A stretch of 64,000 nucleotides of DNA from JAAYED01 sp040772225. GTDB lineage: Bacteria; Chloroflexota; Anaerolineae; UBA1429. Under the pieces are notes generated by a model. The model worked only from the letters and a program-made list of their open reading frames with translations. It was not told where the DNA came from and did not search any database. Of the stretch, positions 52,783-60,079 are shown piece by piece (positions within the stretch are counted from its first letter, which is position 1; each line of letters starts with the position of its first letter). Made by a program: the position numbers and the translations under genes. The stretch is from the NCBI GenBank assembly GCA_040772225.1, contig JAXGYO010000003.1, positions 124,001-188,000 on the forward strand, in the 5' to 3' direction.

Positions 52783-53532
52783 CTAGCCCAGATACATGCC
52801 GCCGTTAATGTCGATCACCGCGCCCGTGATGTAGGACGAGAGCGGCGAGGATAGGAAGAGCACCACATTGGCGACATCCTGCGGTGTGCCCAGCCGCTGG
52901 AGCAGCGCCTGCCCGGCCAGGGCCTCCTGCTTCTCGTCGCTCAGCAGCCCCAGCACGGTATCGCTGCCGATGATCCCGGGAGCAATGGCGTTCACCGTGA
53001 TGCCATAGGGCCCGCACTCTTTGGCCAGCGTGCGCGTCACGCCGATCAGGCCCGCCTTGGACGCGGCATAGTGCATGCCCGCCTCGATGCCGCCCACGCG
53101 CGCCGCCAGCGAGGAAAAGTTGACGATGTGGCCCTCGCGGCGACGCTTCATCCCCTCGACAAAGGCCCGGCACATCCAGACGGTGCCGCGCAAGTTCACA
53201 TCCAGCACGCGATTCCACTGCTCCAGCGTATACCCCGCGATGCCCTGGGCATAGGCGACGATGCCGGCGTTATTGATCAGGATATCCAGATCGCCCAGCT
53301 CGGCCTCTACCCGCGGCGCCAGCGCCTCGATGGCCACCGGATCGGCCAGGTCGCAGGCCCATGCCAGGCCGTTCGGGCACTGCGCGGCGGTCTCTTCAGC
53401 CCCTGCCAGATTGATATCCACGACGCCCACGCGCGCCCCTGCCTCGGCGAGAGTCAAGGCGCACGCCCGGCCCAGGCCCTGAGCTCCGCCCGTTACCAGT
53501 GCGCGCTTGCCAGTCAGATCGATTGGGATCAT
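52783..53532 (-). CDS. Short-chain dehydrogenase/reductase (FabG/gluconate 5-dehydrogenase-like)
   Basis: A 249-residue classical SDR with TGGAQGLGRACA, Asp at the end of beta-2 (VVDINLAG, favouring NAD), LINNAGIVAYA, Ser in VNFSSLAARVGG, the YAASK pair and PGIIGSDTV. The C-terminus ends in GAVIDINGGMYLG. It probably oxidises a sugar or sugar acid. It is third in a minus-strand run after Maf and the DapA-family lyase, 16 bases downstream. ATG 53532 follows GAGGTG. Confidence 0.92.
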   Translation of the reverse strand: MIPIDLTGKRALVTGGAQGLGRACALTLAEAGARVGVVDINLAGAEETAAQCPNGLAWACDLADPVAIEALAPRVEAELGDLDILINNAGIVAYAQGIAGYTLEQWNRVLDVNLRGTVWMCRAFVEGMKRRREGHIVNFSSLAARVGGIEAGMHYAASKAGLIGVTRTLAKECGPYGITVNAIAPGIIGSDTVLGLLSDEKQEALAGQALLQRLGTPQDVANVVLFLSSPLSSYITGAVIDINGGMYLG

Positions 53533-53548
53533 GCTCACCTCACATGGG

Positions 53549-54457
53549 CTACAGGGTCAGATAGGGCGCAACCACAGACATCGCATAGTCCAACTCGGCA
53601 TTATCGACCTCATCGATCACCAGCGGACCGTGGTTGCGAATCGCAGCCGAAGAGATCACGCCCCGGCGCCGGAGCACTTCCTTGGCGGAGAGCCAGCCGC
53701 CGCGCATGCTGGTCACGGCGTTCTCCAGCACCATCTTGTCGCGGTGCACGAGTCGCGCCTGCTCGACATTGCCGGCTTCGAGCAGATTCCAGATGAGGAC
53801 GTCGACATCGACCATGTGCGAGGCAGGCATACAGCCACAGACGCCGCGGGCGTGATCCGCGATGAGCCACATGCACTGGCTGCCCGAAAAGACGCCCCGC
53901 ACCGCCGGGCTGTGCGCCTCCAGTACCTCACTCAGCGATTGTCCTTTGGGGTCCTTTTCCTCTTTGAGGTATTGCACCAGCGGGATGCGCTCGCAAAGGT
54001 CCAGCACCGTGCGTCCTGGCAGGGCGGAGCCGAGCGGGGGACCGACGTTCTGTACCACGATCGGCAGGCCGCAGGCGTCGCCGATGGCGCGGTAGTAGGC
54101 CTCGATCAAAGAGGGCGCATTGAGCTTGGTGCTCCAGGGAGGCATCGCGATCACCGCATCGGCGCCCGCCTGAGCGGCGGCCTCCGCCAGCGCCACGGCA
54201 CCCGCCTGGCTGGTGTCCGCCACACCGATCACCACGGGCACGCGCCCCGCCGCAACTTGCACCGCGCGCCGTGTGCCCTGCAGGCGCTCCGAAAAGCTTA
54301 GCGAGGTAAACTCACTGGCCATCACCGGCCACACCAGCCCGTGGGCGCCCGCGCGGATCACCCAGTCAAAGACAGCATCCAGTTCATCCCAGAGGAGGTT
54401 GCCAGCGTCGTCAAAAGGTGTGTTGGCGATCGCAAAGATCCCGCGAAAGGGCTCCAT
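53549..54457 (-). CDS. DapA/NAL-family aldolase or dehydratase, non-canonical
   Basis: A 302-residue member of the dihydrodipicolinate synthase/N-acetylneuraminate lyase family. The Schiff-base Lys is in VQYLKEEK, and the GVMASEF-like motif appears as WPVMASEFTSL. In most members YNxP supplies a Tyr to the catalytic relay; here the equivalent reads VQNVGPPLGSA, so that Tyr is missing. A 2-keto-3-deoxy sugar acid aldolase or a dehydratase is more likely than lysine synthesis. It sits with an SDR and opposite an RhmD-like dehydratase. Confidence 0.86.
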   Translation of the reverse strand: MEPFRGIFAIANTPFDDAGNLLWDELDAVFDWVIRAGAHGLVWPVMASEFTSLSFSERLQGTRRAVQVAAGRVPVVIGVADTSQAGAVALAEAAAQAGADAVIAMPPWSTKLNAPSLIEAYYRAIGDACGLPIVVQNVGPPLGSALPGRTVLDLCERIPLVQYLKEEKDPKGQSLSEVLEAHSPAVRGVFSGSQCMWLIADHARGVCGCMPASHMVDVDVLIWNLLEAGNVEQARLVHRDKMVLENAVTSMRGGWLSAKEVLRRRGVISSAAIRNHGPLVIDEVDNAELDYAMSVVAPYLTL

Positions 54458-54489
54458 AGGTCATCCCTCCGGGTACACTGGCCGGGCGC

Positions 54490-55161
54490 TCATAGCTCCT
54501 GGCTATGCAGGATGGCCCCCGCCCAGGCACAGCCGCTGTACTGGACAGGCCAGGGGCAACGCTGCAGCGGATGACGCGGAGGCGCCAGCCCCCAGGGCGC
54601 CAGCGCCCGGTAGAGGTGGCAGAGCGGCATCCCAACGACATTGGCATAGCAGCCTTCCACCCGTTGCACTGGATCGAACACCTCGTTCTGAATAGCATAG
54701 GCGCCAGCTTTGTCCATCGGATCGCCGCTGTTCACATAGGCCCGCATCGCGAGCTCGCTGTAAGTGCGCATCAGGACAGGCGTGGATGCCAGTTGCACCG
54801 ACTCCTGTCCCGTGGGACCGTTGATGACCGCCAGCCCCGTGTGCACCATATGCCGCCGACCCCGCAAGCGCATGAGCATCTCCATCGCCTCTTCGGCCGA
54901 GCGTGGCTTGCCCAGGACTTTGCCCTCCAACACTACCAGGGTATCAGCGGCAATGACGACGGCATCCGGCGCACTCTGTGCCACGTCACGGGCCTTTTCC
55001 ACGGCCAGGCGACGGGCCATCTCCTCGGGCTGCTCTCCCGCCCGCGCGGACTCATCGACCGTCGATGGCAGGACGGTTACAGGTAGGCCCAAGTCGGTTA
55101 GCAGCGCCAGCCGCCGGGGCGACTGTGAAGCTAGAATGATCTGGATCGGATGTTGTGTCAT
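54490..55161 (-). CDS. maf: Maf-family nucleotide pyrophosphatase
   Basis: A 223-residue Maf protein that hydrolyses non-canonical or canonical NTPs. The start ILASQSPRRLALL, VVIAADTLVVLEGKVLGKP and DKAGAYAIQ motifs are present. The C-terminus carries an extra 25 residues (PPRHPLQRCPWPVQY) beyond the usual length. First gene of the minus-strand run with the DapA-like and SDR genes, probably by chance of position. The ATG at 55161 is taken. Confidence 0.92.
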   Translation of the reverse strand: MTQHPIQIILASQSPRRLALLTDLGLPVTVLPSTVDESARAGEQPEEMARRLAVEKARDVAQSAPDAVVIAADTLVVLEGKVLGKPRSAEEAMEMLMRLRGRRHMVHTGLAVINGPTGQESVQLASTPVLMRTYSELAMRAYVNSGDPMDKAGAYAIQNEVFDPVQRVEGCYANVVGMPLCHLYRALAPWGLAPPRHPLQRCPWPVQYSGCAWAGAILHSQEL

Positions 55162-55248
55162 GTAGCCTTTCCACGGTCCTTTACTTTAACGCCTGACATT
55201 ATACCCTTTCGGGGGCCCCTGTACATAGCGGACGCTACAACGCAGAGA

Positions 55249-55279
55249 ATCCCCGAGGAGTGAAGCACTCCTCGGGGAT
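55249..55279 (-). terminator. Hairpin terminator downstream of the FAS1 gene
   Basis: Fourteen-base perfect stem (55249-55262, 55266-55279) with a three-base loop, about 45 bases beyond the FAS1 stop and before maf. Confidence 0.75.
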
Positions 55280-55324
55280 CTGGTTTCTCAGTAGCGTGTG
55301 CGGGCGGTTAGGCCCAGTGTCTTG

Positions 55325-55930
55325 TTAGCTGCGACGTCTGCGGATCGACCAGTAGGCCGCGCCACCGATCGCTGCCAGAGCCGCCGGCAGGAGGCTCCCG
55401 AAGGAGGCCACGGGCGCACCGGCGGCGGGCAAGACTGCCTGCTCAGCCGGGGGCAAGAGCACCGTGTCGATCACATGGATCACGCCGTTGCTTGCCTCGA
55501 TGTCCGTGATGATGACCTGAACGTTGTCGTTCAGGTAGACCTTGCCGTCGGTAACGGTGATTGTGACGTCCTTACCGAGAAGCGTCGGCGCTGCATCAAG
55601 GGTGACCACATCCGCAGCCATGACCTTGCCGGAGACGACGTGGTACAGAAGAATGTCGGTCAGCGCAGGGATGTCATTGAGGAGACCCTCAACGGTGCCA
55701 GCGGGAAGCTTGGCAAAGGCATCATCCGTGGGGGCGAATACTGTCAGCGGGCCTTCCGCCTTGAGGGCATCCACCAGGCCTGCGGCCTGCACTGCGGCGA
55801 CCAGCGTCTCGAAACGGCCATCGGCGACGGCGATGTCGACGATGTCTCCCTCAGCCCGGGCCACGTTAGCGAACGGGAACAGCGTACCGATGACGATCAG
55901 AGCGAGTGCGACGATACGAGCGGCTTTCAT
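55325..55930 (-). CDS. Surface FAS1 (fasciclin) domain protein with LPxxG-like C-terminal anchor
   Basis: A 201-residue exported protein. Residues 1-26 are a signal peptide (hydrophobic core followed by VARA). One FAS1 domain follows: IVDIAVADGRFETLVAAV, GPLTVFAPTDDAFAKLP, LLYHVVSGKV and GVIHVIDTVLLP. The tail is LPAAGAPVASF, a hydrophobic helix and RRRRS, the layout of an LPxTG-type sorting signal with LPAAG as the motif. FAS1 domains act in adhesion. A stand-alone gene with its own promoter and terminator. Confidence 0.92.
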   Translation of the reverse strand: MKAARIVALALIVIGTLFPFANVARAEGDIVDIAVADGRFETLVAAVQAAGLVDALKAEGPLTVFAPTDDAFAKLPAGTVEGLLNDIPALTDILLYHVVSGKVMAADVVTLDAAPTLLGKDVTITVTDGKVYLNDNVQVIITDIEASNGVIHVIDTVLLPPAEQAVLPAAGAPVASFGSLLPAALAAIGGAAYWSIRRRRS

Positions 55931-56067
55931 TTGAACTCTCCTCAGAAGTATGGATTTTTCTCCTGGGGCCGCGCCTCGAGCCGTCGGTTACCTCAGACCC
56001 GCGCACGGCACCCCATTCACTTTCAAGGAAAGTATAGCGTCGAACCATCGCCTGCACACCGGGCATG

Positions 56068-56099
56068 TGTATAGTCCTTGTACTGGACGAATGTCCAGT
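56068..56099 (-). promoter_or_regulatory. Candidate FAS1 promoter with dyad over the -35
   Basis: On the minus strand TGGACA (56092-56097) and TATACA (56068-56073) are 18 bases apart. The -35 lies in a seven-base inverted repeat ACTGGAC-N4-GTCCAGT (56082-56099), a possible operator. Confidence 0.5.
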
Positions 56100-56120
56100 C
56101 CCGCGAACCCCAGGACCAGA

Positions 56121-56151
56121 CAGGGGCAATCCGTGTGCCGGATTGCCCCTG
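56121..56151 (-). terminator. Hairpin terminator after the response regulator gene
   Basis: Thirteen-base perfect stem (56121-56133, 56139-56151), five-base loop, just beyond the LuxR-type regulator stop. Confidence 0.75.
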
Positions 56152-56172
56152 TTTCATCAGCCCGGTTCGCCT

Positions 56173-56811
56173 TTAGCTTATCAGCCCGCGCTTTACCGCG
56201 AGCGCCGCAGCCTCAGCGCGGTTGGCGGCTCCCAGCCGGGACAGGATCGAGCTCACATGAAAGCGCGCCGTGGCGACGGTGATCGTCAGCTCGCGCGCGA
56301 TCTCTGCATTGCTCATCCCTGCAACCAGTAGCCTGAGCACCTCGAGTTGTCTGTCCGTAAGCTCTGTATCAGCCAAGGCGCCGGCAGTGGCCTCCGCAAG
56401 CGCCCCGGCGACCTCCGGAGAGAGGCTCCTCCGCCCGCTGAAGGCCCCACGGATCGCCGCACCAAGTTCATCCGCAGTCACGTCTTTGAGCAGGTAACCG
56501 ATGGCGCCCGCGCGCAGGGCTTCCTGGACACGCATGGCTTCCTGAAAGCTGCTCAGTGCCAGCATGCGAACATTGGGCTGCCGTTGGCGGAGGGCCCGTA
56601 TCGCCTCGATGCCATCCATCTCGGGCATGACCAGGTCCATCAGTACGACGTCGGGCTCAAGACGCTTGCAGAGTTCCACCGCCTCTCGGCCGTTGCTGGC
56701 CTCGCCGATCAAAGTGACATCCGGCATCGACAGCAGGAAAAAGCGCAGCCCGCTTCGCACCATGGCATGATCGTCGACGATCAGCACCCGAATCGTACGT
56801 TCCCCTGTCAT
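56173..56811 (-). CDS. NarL/FixJ-type response regulator
   Basis: A 212-residue response regulator. The receiver has the acidic pair in IVDDHAMVR, phospho-Asp in VLMDLVMPEMDG, Thr/Ser in LALSSF and Lys in LLKDV, so it is intact. The C-terminal LuxR helix-turn-helix reads LTDRQLEVLRLLVAGMSNAEIARELTITVATARFHVSSILSRL. It is the partner of the upstream histidine kinase, whose stop overlaps its start as ATGA. Target genes are unknown; the next gene downstream encodes the FAS1 protein. Confidence 0.95.
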   Translation of the reverse strand: MTGERTIRVLIVDDHAMVRSGLRFFLLSMPDVTLIGEASNGREAVELCKRLEPDVVLMDLVMPEMDGIEAIRALRQRQPNVRMLALSSFQEAMRVQEALRAGAIGYLLKDVTADELGAAIRGAFSGRRSLSPEVAGALAEATAGALADTELTDRQLEVLRLLVAGMSNAEIARELTITVATARFHVSSILSRLGAANRAEAAALAVKRGLIS

Positions 56812-57878
56812 GCCTCTCCCATCTCGGGGTCCCAGCTCGCCGTAACGCTGGTGCCAGACGTGCGATCAGAGTCGATGAACAGGCGTGCCCCGATATCGCG
56901 AGCTCGACCCCGCATGATGTCCAGGCCCAGGTGGCCGGGCGACACGGTGTCCGGCTCGAACCCTCGCCCATTATCACTGATGCACAGTTCAATTCCAGTC
57001 TCTGTGCTCGTGAGCGCGATGGCGATGTGCGTCGCGCGCGAGTGCTTGACCGCGTTGCTGAGCGCCTCCTCGGCGATGCGATAGAGATTGAGCTTGACCT
57101 GCTGCGGCATCGGGTGCGGGGCTTCGAGGGTGCGGCCGATCGCGATCTGAGACCGGCTCGCTAGCGAATCGGCCAAGCTTGTCAGCAAGACATCCAGAGG
57201 CTGCTCTGAGAGTGCCACAGGACCGAGATCGACCAGCAGTCCCCGCATCTCCAGCAACGCCGACCGGCTGAGCCGCCTAATCTCCTCCAGTCCCGTGCGT
57301 GCTTCCTGCGGATGATCGTCCCAGATGCGCGGAAGCGCGTCAGCAATCAAATTGGCGCTAAAGAGCGCCTGTGACACAGAATCATGCAGCTCACGCAGGA
57401 GACGCGTGCGCTCCCCCTCTATTGCACTGAGATGCACGCGCCGGCGCAACTCTGCATTCTCAACGGCCAGCGCAGTTTGCAGGGCGAGATCGGCGACCAG
57501 ATCGACTTCGTCCTGAACAAAGTCACGCGCCCGGTCGAAATGAACCACAAGCGCGGCATAGGTTCTGCCGGACACGCGGATCGGAGCGAGCAAGCGAGCG
57601 CCTTCCAGTGCTGTCCCCGGATTGGCCCCATCGCAATACCCCTCAACAACGACGAGTCCCGTAGGCTTGTCCAGGGCCAGCAACGCATCGGCATCAGCCA
57701 CGCCTGCCGACCTATCGCCCCAGGAGTGGCGCTCGCCATAGGCCAACACCCCCGCCAGGTCTGTGCCATCGGCAGGGATTAGTTCGACGGAGCAGGCGCC
57801 CAGCAGGCGGCGGGCCTGCCCCACGTTCGTCTCCAGGACATCCTGCAGCGCCACATCCGAGTTCAACAGGGCAAGCAC
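56808..57878 (-). CDS. Histidine kinase, C-terminal part (GAF, HisKA_3, HATPase)
   Basis: A 356-residue stretch. A GAF-like domain (LIPADGTDLAGVLAYGERHSWGD) is followed by the HisKA_3 box ERTRLLRELHDSVSQALF and an HATPase domain (RIAEEALSNAVKHSRATHIAIAL, SDNGRGFEPD, GHLGLDIMRGRA). It pairs with the NarL-type regulator by an ATGA overlap. The preceding gene ends at an in-frame TAA (57936-57938) and the reading frame continues without a shift, so the two were one kinase. A GTG at 57878 could restart translation. The GAF domain and kinase core are complete. Confidence 0.9.
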   Translation of the reverse strand: MLALLNSDVALQDVLETNVGQARRLLGACSVELIPADGTDLAGVLAYGERHSWGDRSAGVADADALLALDKPTGLVVVEGYCDGANPGTALEGARLLAPIRVSGRTYAALVVHFDRARDFVQDEVDLVADLALQTALAVENAELRRRVHLSAIEGERTRLLRELHDSVSQALFSANLIADALPRIWDDHPQEARTGLEEIRRLSRSALLEMRGLLVDLGPVALSEQPLDVLLTSLADSLASRSQIAIGRTLEAPHPMPQQVKLNLYRIAEEALSNAVKHSRATHIAIALTSTETGIELCISDNGRGFEPDTVSPGHLGLDIMRGRARDIGARLFIDSDRTSGTSVTASWDPEMGEA

Positions 57879-57935
57879 GTCCTTGAGGGCGGCCGCTATG
57901 GCCTCACGCCGTTCCGATAGCAGACGCTGCTGCTT

Positions 57936-58406
57936 TTAGGCAGCGCGCGCCTCTTCGGCCTCAAGACGCGCCGATGTCGCCTCGATCTCGGCCAGCTTGC
58001 GCACGGTGATATTCTCATGCGCGATGACGACGCCTCGGTTTGCGTGGAACGATACTGGCGTCGCCCACATCATGAACCAGCGCTTTTCATCGGGACTATC
58101 ACAGGGGTACTCATAGCGGAACACCGGCAGCGATCCGCTCATCACGGCCCGGATACCGCCGGCTGCTGCCCTCGCGTCCTCTGCCTCGTCGCCGACAGCC
58201 CCCTCAAAGGCCGCCAGATAGCTGCGACCGATGCCATAGTCGGTCCATGCCAGCCCGTTCGCATCAGCAAAGCGCCGCCAGGGAGCATTCACTGCGCCGA
58301 TGATCCCCTGCTCGTCCAGGATGGCGATCTGTGCGGACAACGCATCGAGCACCGCCTGCAGAAAAGCGGCACCCTGGTCGCTCAGAAGATCACCCTGTTC
58401 AGCCAT
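57936..58406 (-). CDS. Histidine kinase, N-terminal PAS part ending at an in-frame stop
   Basis: A 156-residue PAS domain protein (FLQAVLDALSAQIAILDEQGIIGAVNAPWRRFADANG, then RWFMMWATPVSFHANRGVVIAHENITVRKLAE) followed by a coil. It ends at TAA just where the coil should join the GAF domain of the downstream kinase, in the same frame. PAS sensing would otherwise feed the kinase. ATG 58406 is chosen with GGTGAAAG upstream. It may be read as the first half of a single interrupted gene 56808-58406. Confidence 0.88.
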   Translation of the reverse strand: MAEQGDLLSDQGAAFLQAVLDALSAQIAILDEQGIIGAVNAPWRRFADANGLAWTDYGIGRSYLAAFEGAVGDEAEDARAAAGGIRAVMSGSLPVFRYEYPCDSPDEKRWFMMWATPVSFHANRGVVIAHENITVRKLAEIEATSARLEAEEARAA

Positions 58407-58462
58407 CTGACTTTCACCGTTCGATTCAGCCTTCCCCAAGAGTGGCAAAGGCTCAGCGAACG

Positions 58463-59428
58463 CTAGTGCCAGTCCGGCCGCACCTGCTCACGACCGGTCA
58501 AAAAGCGCTCCACGCCCTGAGCGGCGATGGCGCCGTCCGCAGCTGCGACGACCACCTGCTTGACGTGGTTACACAACACATCGCCAACGGCAAATACGCC
58601 GGGGATGCTCGTCTGCATCATCGCGTCCACAGCCAGGCACCCGCCCTCATTGCGGGCAAGCTGGTCGCCGACAAACCCTGTAATCGGCAGCCTGCCCTGC
58701 AGGTACAGGAACACGCCCTTGACCGGGAGAATGGTCTCACTCCCGTTCTCCCGAATGCGCACGCCGGTCACCCCATCATCGCCCACGATTTCGAGAACGC
58801 GTGTCGCCGGGTGCACGACCAACTTGGGATTCTCGCGCACGCCCTCGAGTTCCTCGGGTGGCACCCTGAGCTCGGCAGTCTGAGAGAGCAGATGGACTTT
58901 GGAGACAACGCGCGTCAGGAAAAAGGCCTCCTCAACCGCCTCGGCGTTGTTCCCCGCCACGGCGACCTCTTCGTCACGGAAAAACGGCGCATCACACACC
59001 GCACAGTACGACACGCCCTGCCCGACGAGACGTTCTTCCCCGGGCAGCGGCTCTCCCCGCCCCATGGCGCCGGTGGCAATGATCACGGAGCGGCCCCGAT
59101 AATACCCCTGGTTGCCGGATACGGACTTGATCTCTTCCTGCAAGTCCGTCATGCCCACGACGTCCTGGACAAAGCTCGCTCCAAAAGAGGCAGCCTGCTC
59201 GTTCATGATCGCGGTCAACTCCCGGCCCGAGATCTCCCCCGGTACCCCGGGGTAGTTGGCGATGCGGTCCGCCAGTGCACTGGAGCCAGTGCCGGGGCCC
59301 CGGTGGATCACCAGTGTCTTGAGTCCGGCCCGCGCTGTATAGATTGCGGCGGTGGAGCCCCCCGGCCCGGCGCCAATGATGATGACATCGTAGACCTCGT
59401 TCATCGCGTCCATGGGTTCGATATTCAT
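58463..59428 (-). CDS. trxB: Thioredoxin reductase
   Basis: A 321-residue NADPH-dependent flavoenzyme. The FAD motif is IIIGAGPGGSTAAIYTARAG, the redox-active disulfide CAVC is in YCAVCDAPFF, the NADPH region follows, and GVFAVGDVLCNHVKQVVVAAADGAIAA closes the FAD site. It reduces thioredoxin; no thioredoxin gene is adjacent. The NADPH-binding GGGxSA motif reads VAGNNAEAVEE, so cofactor use may be altered. ATG 59428 follows AGGAGT. Confidence 0.92.
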   Translation of the reverse strand: MNIEPMDAMNEVYDVIIIGAGPGGSTAAIYTARAGLKTLVIHRGPGTGSSALADRIANYPGVPGEISGRELTAIMNEQAASFGASFVQDVVGMTDLQEEIKSVSGNQGYYRGRSVIIATGAMGRGEPLPGEERLVGQGVSYCAVCDAPFFRDEEVAVAGNNAEAVEEAFFLTRVVSKVHLLSQTAELRVPPEELEGVRENPKLVVHPATRVLEIVGDDGVTGVRIRENGSETILPVKGVFLYLQGRLPITGFVGDQLARNEGGCLAVDAMMQTSIPGVFAVGDVLCNHVKQVVVAAADGAIAAQGVERFLTGREQVRPDWH

Positions 59429-59625
59429 CCTGCAACTCCTTGCGGTCCGGCCACTTGTTGCCAACCAGTAGTATCGCCCCAATGTTACCATGCTGACGGA
59501 CACCTGTCGATCCAGCAAGAAACAAGGCGCCGCAGCTCTCGGCATCCAGCCTAGCACCAATAAACGGTTTAGTTGTTCTGCATACCACACTCTATGAAAA
59601 TACGGCGCATATTTGGTGGCATCTA

Positions 59626-59654
59626 TTGACAATTCAGATAAATTTTGCTATGCT
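59626..59654 (+). promoter_or_regulatory. Strong sigma-70-type promoter of the DUF2089 operon
   Basis: Perfect -35 TTGACA (59626-59631), 17-base spacer and -10 TATGCT (59649-59654), ending 20 bases before the DUF2089 start codon. The best consensus promoter in the window. Confidence 0.85.
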
Positions 59655-59674
59655 GCACACAGAAAGGGGGCGCG

Positions 59675-60073
59675 ATGCGAAAAATACTCGAGCGTTGTCC
59701 TAGTTGTGGGTCCGATCTGATCGTGTCCGAGATGCGTTGTTCCGTGTGTGACACCAGCGTACGTGGCAGTTGGGAGCCCTGTCGCTTTTGCCATCTGGAC
59801 GCCGAAACGCTGCAGTTCATCGAGGTTTTCGTCAAGAACCGTGGCAACCTCAAGGAGATGGAGCGCGAGCTGTCCGAGTCGTATTGGACGCTACGGGCAA
59901 GGCTGAACCAGGCGATCGAAGCGCTCGGGCTTGAGGCGTCTGAGACGGAGCAGGAGGCCGCCGAATCCGATAGTGCCGCCCAAGCCCGGCAGTCTATTCT
60001 GCAGCAAGTTCAGGAAGGCAAGCTCCAGGCCGCAGATGCTGTACGCCGCCTGGCAGAGCTTGGTAAGGAGTAG
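59675..60073 (+). CDS. DUF2089 family zinc-ribbon protein
   Basis: A 132-residue DUF2089 protein. An N-terminal zinc ribbon (CPSCGSDLIVSEMRCSVC), a middle helix-turn-helix-like region (LQFIEVFVKNRGNLKEMERELSESYWTLRARLNQAIEALG) and a C-terminal SHOCT-like helix pair (ILQQVQEGKLQAADAVRRLAEL) are visible. The family is thought to be regulatory; a DNA- or RNA-binding role is inferred. ATG 59675 follows AAAGGGGG. It is the first gene of an operon with a pentapeptide-repeat protein and an MFS exporter. Confidence 0.9.
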   Translation: MRKILERCPSCGSDLIVSEMRCSVCDTSVRGSWEPCRFCHLDAETLQFIEVFVKNRGNLKEMERELSESYWTLRARLNQAIEALGLEASETEQEAAESDSAAQARQSILQQVQEGKLQAADAVRRLAELGKE

Positions 60074-60079
60074 TGTGAA

